From a virus, in IMG/VR virus record IMGVR_UViG_3300044858_003183, positions 1 through 25,922 of that record: a stretch of 25,922 bases of DNA; one strand, 5' to 3'. A program made the position numbers and the translations under genes. Positions 23,032-25,922 of this stretch are shown one piece after another. Under the pieces are notes generated by a model that saw only the letters and a list, made by a program, of their open reading frames with translations, ran no database searches and was not told the origin of the DNA. Position 1 is the stretch's first letter. Each line of letters opens with the position of its first letter.

Positions 23032-23378
23032 TAGGGACCATGCTCCTCGAGGGCCCGGAGCCGCTCGAGCTCCCAGCGCTCGAGCTCCGCCGCCTGAGCG
23101 ACCTCGTCGTCCGACGCCGCGAGCCACGCTTGGGCCGCCGCCGCGATGGACACTGAGAGGACGACCGCCCCGGCTCGAGCGGAGAGCGCTCGACAGTCCT
23201 CCGCGGTCTGGTCGGGACACGATGAGGCGATGGTAGCGACCCCGGTCCCGAGCGTGACGAGACCGATAGCGACCGCCCGCTCCGCTGGAGATGGTCGGAG
23301 TCGAGGCTCGTCGTCCCCCTTGCGAGGAGCCGCGCCGCATCCGATGAGGCTCATCGCGAGGAGGAGTCGAGAGGTCAT
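23031..23378 (-). CDS. Lipoprotein with two further hydrophobic segments (115 aa)
   Basis: The product has a lipoprotein signal, MTSRLLLAMSLIGCGA, with the lipobox LIG-C at residues 11-14. Two more hydrophobic stretches follow (about residues 30-50, AVAIGLVTLGTGVATIASS, and 62-84, GAVVLSVSIAAAAQAWLAA), then a Glu/Leu-rich helical C-terminus. The frame is open further upstream, but composition changes there and the ATG at 23378 overlaps the previous TGA as ATGA. It may be an outer-membrane or inner-membrane lipoprotein in the lysis cassette. The extra hydrophobic parts are unusual for an o-spanin. Confidence 0.65.
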   Translation of the reverse strand: MTSRLLLAMSLIGCGAAPRKGDDEPRLRPSPAERAVAIGLVTLGTGVATIASSCPDQTAEDCRALSARAGAVVLSVSIAAAAQAWLAASDDEVAQAAELERWELERLRALEEHGP

Positions 23379-23587
23379 GCGGGAGGACCGCCAGAGGCCG
23401 GAGGAGGCGCGGGAGGATGCGAGTCCCTCTCCGCCATTGAGCGACCCGCGAGGACGCCGATGATGCCCGCGATTTGCGCGATGGCCCCATCCGTCGAGCC
23501 CTCGCCATGGATGGCGAGGACGGTAATCGCGACGATGCCGACGACGCCCGCGACGAGCGTCCGGTAGCCTCGGAGAGAGCCCCTCAC
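23375..23587 (-). CDS. Small two-segment membrane protein, holin-like (70 aa)
   Basis: Two hydrophobic segments lie at about residues 10-27 (TLVAGVVGIVAITVLAI) and 34-49 (GAIAQIAGIIGVLAG), separated by a short acidic loop. They are followed by a Pro-rich hydrophilic tail (HPPAPPPASGGPPA). Small phage holins often look like this. The GTG start at 23587 overlaps the preceding TGA as GTGA. It lies between two lipoprotein genes, so a role in lysis or in membrane organisation of the spanin-like proteins is plausible but unproven. The window has a second holin candidate at 2397-2074. Confidence 0.6.
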   Translation of the reverse strand: MRGSLRGYRTLVAGVVGIVAITVLAIHGEGSTDGAIAQIAGIIGVLAGRSMAERDSHPPAPPPASGGPPA

Positions 23588-23901
23588 GGAGCCGACTCGG
23601 GAGCCGGAGAGGGAGCCTCAGTCGGAGCCGCGCTCGGAATCTCGACGACGCGAGGAGCCTCACACGCGACCGTGACCCGCTGGGGCCCGACCTGGACGAC
23701 GACCGACACGCCGACGAGCGGGAGACCGTGCGCCTCGGGGAGCGGGAGGTCCAGAGCGCCGACGGGCGTCGAGCATACCCACGGACGATGCGCGCTCGAG
23801 GAGCTCGACGACGGGACCGACGAGGGACCCGGGACCGGAGGGAGATGAGCGCCCGAACACGCCCCGAGGAGGAGCGCGGAGAGAGAAAGCCTCGACGTCA
23901 T
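23584..23901 (-). CDS. Pro/Ser-rich lipoprotein, o-spanin-like candidate (105 aa)
   Basis: The product begins [17 protein letters not shown], with the lipobox LGA-C at residues 12-15. A Ser/Pro-rich linker follows (residues 20-40), then a beta-type middle ([20 protein letters not shown]) and a Pro/Ala/Glu tail. Proline-rich small lipoproteins next to an i-spanin-like gene recall Rz1-type outer-membrane spanins, though here the order is reversed and the protein is longer. The ATG at 23901 has GGAGG six bases upstream and overlaps the fibre stop as ATGA. The lipobox is clear, the spanin role a guess. Confidence 0.65.
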   Translation of the reverse strand: MTSRLSLSALLLGACSGAHLPPVPGPSSVPSSSSSSAHRPWVCSTPVGALDLPLPEAHGLPLVGVSVVVQVGPQRVTVACEAPRVVEIPSAAPTEAPSPAPESAP

Positions 23902-25922
23902 GCTGGACCTCCGCCGCCGAATCCGCGACCCCGGAACGTATAAGCCGGAGTCGCCTGGTTATTCCCGCTGCGCCACTGGAGCGACGCGATACGCATGACC
24001 CGCGTATTCGTGCCCGGATTTCTCCCGAACCGGATGAGCCCGGCCGCGCTCGAGCCCGCCGTGACATTCGACCCATTCCAAGAACCGACGAGGAACTCGC
24101 CACAGTAGAGAGAGTAGACGATTTGAGCGACGGACGTCAGGGTCGCGCCGGAGTGAATCCGCGTCGCCCGAATGGTCATCGTGACCCAACTCGCTCGGAC
24201 GTCCGCGGTCTCGATCTTGACCTCCTCCGCGGTCCCGTTCTGTCGACATGCGCCCGTGCTGCTCGCGCCCGCGAGGAACTGCGGGATGGTCGTTGAGACC
24301 TGCTTGCCGAGCGCGCCGATGAACATGGGAGAGCCCGTCGAATCCTCGCCCGGCATCCAGACGCGTGCGCGCAGTTCCCACTCATCGACCGGGGTTGCAG
24401 GCTGGATGTTTAGCTCTTGCTGACCGCTCGCGTTGGTCGGCGTGAACTCCCAGCACGAGACGCCCTCATAGGTCACAGCAGAGCCGCCGAACGCGCCCGC
24501 GCCGACAACCGCAACAGCGGAGATGTTCGCCGAGCCCGTGTAGTTCGCCAACGTGACAGGCGACCCGGCCGCCGCGGACCATTGGAAGGTCCACGCATCG
24601 GCGGTGAACGGCGACGCGACGACGCCCGTGAGCTGAGAGCCATCGACCGCCGGGAGCTGAGCCGAGCCGTCGAGGACGACGACGTTCCCCGCGCTGGTCC
24701 CGGTCGTGAGACCGAGCGTCGCTCGAGCGGTAGCCGCGTCCGCATCGTCGAGGAGCGTCCGGGCGAAAGAGGTCAACGTCGCGACCGACGCAGTATCGAC
24801 GCCCGTGAAGTATGGGAGCTGGTCCGCCGCGGTCGTGAGACCCGCGAGAGCCGTCAGCGTCGCGTCGGAGGCCTGAGCGCCGAGGGTCGTCCGAGCCGTC
24901 GCCGCGTCCGCGTCATCGAGGAGCGTTCGCGCGTAGGACGTGAGCGTCGCCAGAGCCGCGGAGCTCGCCCCCGTGTAGTAGGGGAGGCGGTCCGCCGCTG
25001 GGGTCAAGCCGTTGACCGACGTTAGCGCGGCGCCGAGCAGGGCAACGCCGCCCGCGTAGAATGTCGTCGACGCGCCGAACTGCCATCGACCGTTGAGCGT
25101 CGCGCTCGCCGTGGGCGCAGCGAAACCGCCCGCGCTGTCGCTGATGGCAACGCGCAGCGCGCTGCCGCTGTTATTCGTCAGAGTGCCGAGGAACAGGCAG
25201 CGGTCAAAGAGTAGCACGCCGGTAAAGCCCGCAGGCACGACGACGTTGCCGACCTCGCAACCGACGACATAGACCGTTTGAGAGATTGCGCCGAGGGTCA
25301 GACCGCCGAGCAGCTGACAGCGCTCGATACGATGCACGCCCGCGCCCGTCGTCGAGATGGTCGTGAGCCCTTCAATCTGGAGATTGACGAGCCGCGCTCG
25401 GACGACGTTGTTCCCGACCGTCAGCGCTCGGCTGGACGACAGGGAGGCGATAGTCCCGCCGAAGTCGCCCGCTTGGGGCCCGATGATGGCGAGGTTGTTT
25501 CGTCCGCTGGGGATCGTGACCGTCGCCCCAGCATAGGAGCCGGGTCCGACGATGACCTGACAGGCCGGACCGACCGGAGTCGCGTCGATGGCTGTCTGGA
25601 TGTCCCGCGTCGGGCTCGCCGCGACGAGGCTTCCGTGAGCGAAGTCGGAGAAGGTCTGAGCGGGTAGCTCCTCGAAACGGTCCGTGAGACCCGTCACCAG
25701 AGTCGTCCCCGCCGCCCCCGTGTCGCCCTGAGGACCCTGAGGTCCGGTCGGACCCTGAGCGCCCGCGGGCCCGGTCTCGCCCTGGATGCCCTGAGAACCC
25801 GCCGGGCCCGTGTCGCCCTGAGGACCCGTGTCGCCCTGGATGCCCTGGATGCCCTGGATACCCTGCTCGCCCTGGATGCCCTGCGGACCTTGCGGACCCT
25901 CGGGACCAGCGGGACCGACAGC
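23898..25922 (-). CDS. Collagen-like tail fibre / receptor-binding protein (C-terminal part)
   Basis: The frame is open to the right edge, so the gene starts outside the window and 674 residues are visible. In-window residues 1-70 are Gly-X-Y collagen-like repeats ([28 protein letters not shown]). Next comes a beta-helix-like region (from about residue 105 to 285) with an N-cap [20 protein letters not shown]. Two 56-residue-spaced copies of a phage fibre repeat follow (core LPYxTG and [14 protein letters not shown]). The last 200 residues look like a lectin-type jelly roll ([16 protein letters not shown]). Such proteins bind the host surface. Codon choice in the beta-helix part (more GGC, CTG, GCA) differs from neighbours, suggesting a swapped module. 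Confidence 0.82.
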   Translation of the reverse strand, partial: AVGPAGPEGPQGPQGIQGEQGIQGIQGIQGDTGPQGDTGPAGSQGIQGETGPAGAQGPTGPQGPQGDTGAAGTTLVTGLTDRFEELPAQTFSDFAHGSLVAASPTRDIQTAIDATPVGPACQVIVGPGSYAGATVTIPSGRNNLAIIGPQAGDFGGTIASLSSSRALTVGNNVVRARLVNLQIEGLTTISTTGAGVHRIERCQLLGGLTLGAISQTVYVVGCEVGNVVVPAGFTGVLLFDRCLFLGTLTNNSGSALRVAISDSAGGFAAPTASATLNGRWQFGASTTFYAGGVALLGAALTSVNGLTPAADRLPYYTGASSAALATLTSYARTLLDDADAATARTTLGAQASDATLTALAGLTTAADQLPYFTGVDTASVATLTSFARTLLDDADAATARATLGLTTGTSAGNVVVLDGSAQLPAVDGSQLTGVVASPFTADAWTFQWSAAAGSPVTLANYTGSANISAVAVVGAGAFGGSAVTYEGVSCWEFTPTNASGQQELNIQPATPVDEWELRARVWMPGEDSTGSPMFIGALGKQVSTTIPQFLAGASSTGACRQNGTAEEVKIETADVRASWVTMTIRATRIHSGATLTSVAQIVYSLYCGEFLVGSWNGSNVTAGSSAAGLIRFGRNPGTNTRVMRIASLQWRSGNNQATPAYTFRGRGFGGGGPA
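24711..25011 (-). repeat. Tandem fibre repeat (two copies)
   Basis: Two copies of about 135 bases, spaced 168 bases apart (24711-24843 and 24880-25011), encode the repeated unit AADxLPYxTG...[24 protein letters not shown]. The unit is widespread in phage tail fibres and side tail proteins. It probably extends the fibre shaft, and recombination between copies can change its length. Confidence 0.75.
25710..25922 (-). repeat. Collagen-like Gly-X-Y coding repeat
   Basis: More than 20 consecutive Gly-X-Y triplets, including tandem nine-base units GGCATCCAG (GIQ), lie at the right edge. They form a trimeric shaft. Such DNA is prone to length changes by slippage. Confidence 0.85.

Overview
The window is a tightly packed segment of a tailed double-stranded DNA phage or prophage with siphovirus architecture. 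Every gene I can support lies on the minus strand, so transcription runs from high to low coordinates. The DNA is very GC-rich, which produces long spurious open frames on the plus strand. Two lipobox proteins point to a host with an outer membrane. A high-GC Gram-negative such as a proteobacterium or myxobacterium is my inference, not something the sequence proves.

Layout in transcription order: (1) 25922-23898, the C-terminal part of a collagen-like and beta-helix tail fibre that enters from outside the window. (2) 23901-22768, four small membrane or lipoprotein genes resembling a holin/spanin-type lysis cassette, followed by a receiver-like protein (22771-22370). (3) 22370-20499, small and large terminase. 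(4) 20498-19889, a 600-base gap holding a candidate promoter, two micro-ORFs with strong ribosome binding sites, a pair of 35-base direct repeats and two long-stem structured RNA domains. (5) 19888-15513, portal, S49 protease with an in-frame scaffold, decoration protein and major capsid. (6) 15513-12313, MuF-like minor head protein and neck proteins. (7) 12316-2397, tail tube, a tail assembly chaperone pair joined by a -1 frameshift site, tape measure and tail-tip proteins. (8) 2397-2074, a three-segment holin-like protein. (9) 1979-1, a new promoter followed by a 68-residue protein, a RecT-family annealase and small accessory genes running off the left edge.

The terminase fills procapsids built from the capsid, protease/scaffold, decoration and portal proteins. 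The neck genes join the head to a tail about 90 nm long, estimated from the 617-residue tape measure, that ends in a tail-tip complex and probably the fibre at the other end of the window. Lysis functions seem split between the cassette upstream of the terminase and the holin-like gene after the tail module. No endolysin is visible. Most neighbouring genes overlap by one base (TAATG) or four (ATGA, GTGA, TTGA), so translational coupling is the rule.

The least ordinary part is the terL-portal gap. On the minus strand it folds by eye into two multibranched domains closed by perfect 10-bp and 12-bp stems. One domain contains a UUCG-capped hairpin and two copies of a motif that looks like the 3' half of a CRISPR repeat. 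Other points of interest are the leader dyad and triple hairpins around the RecT operon, the GGGAAAA frameshift site with its downstream stem, an EF-hand loop in a neck protein, and a receiver-like protein lacking the phosphorylation site.
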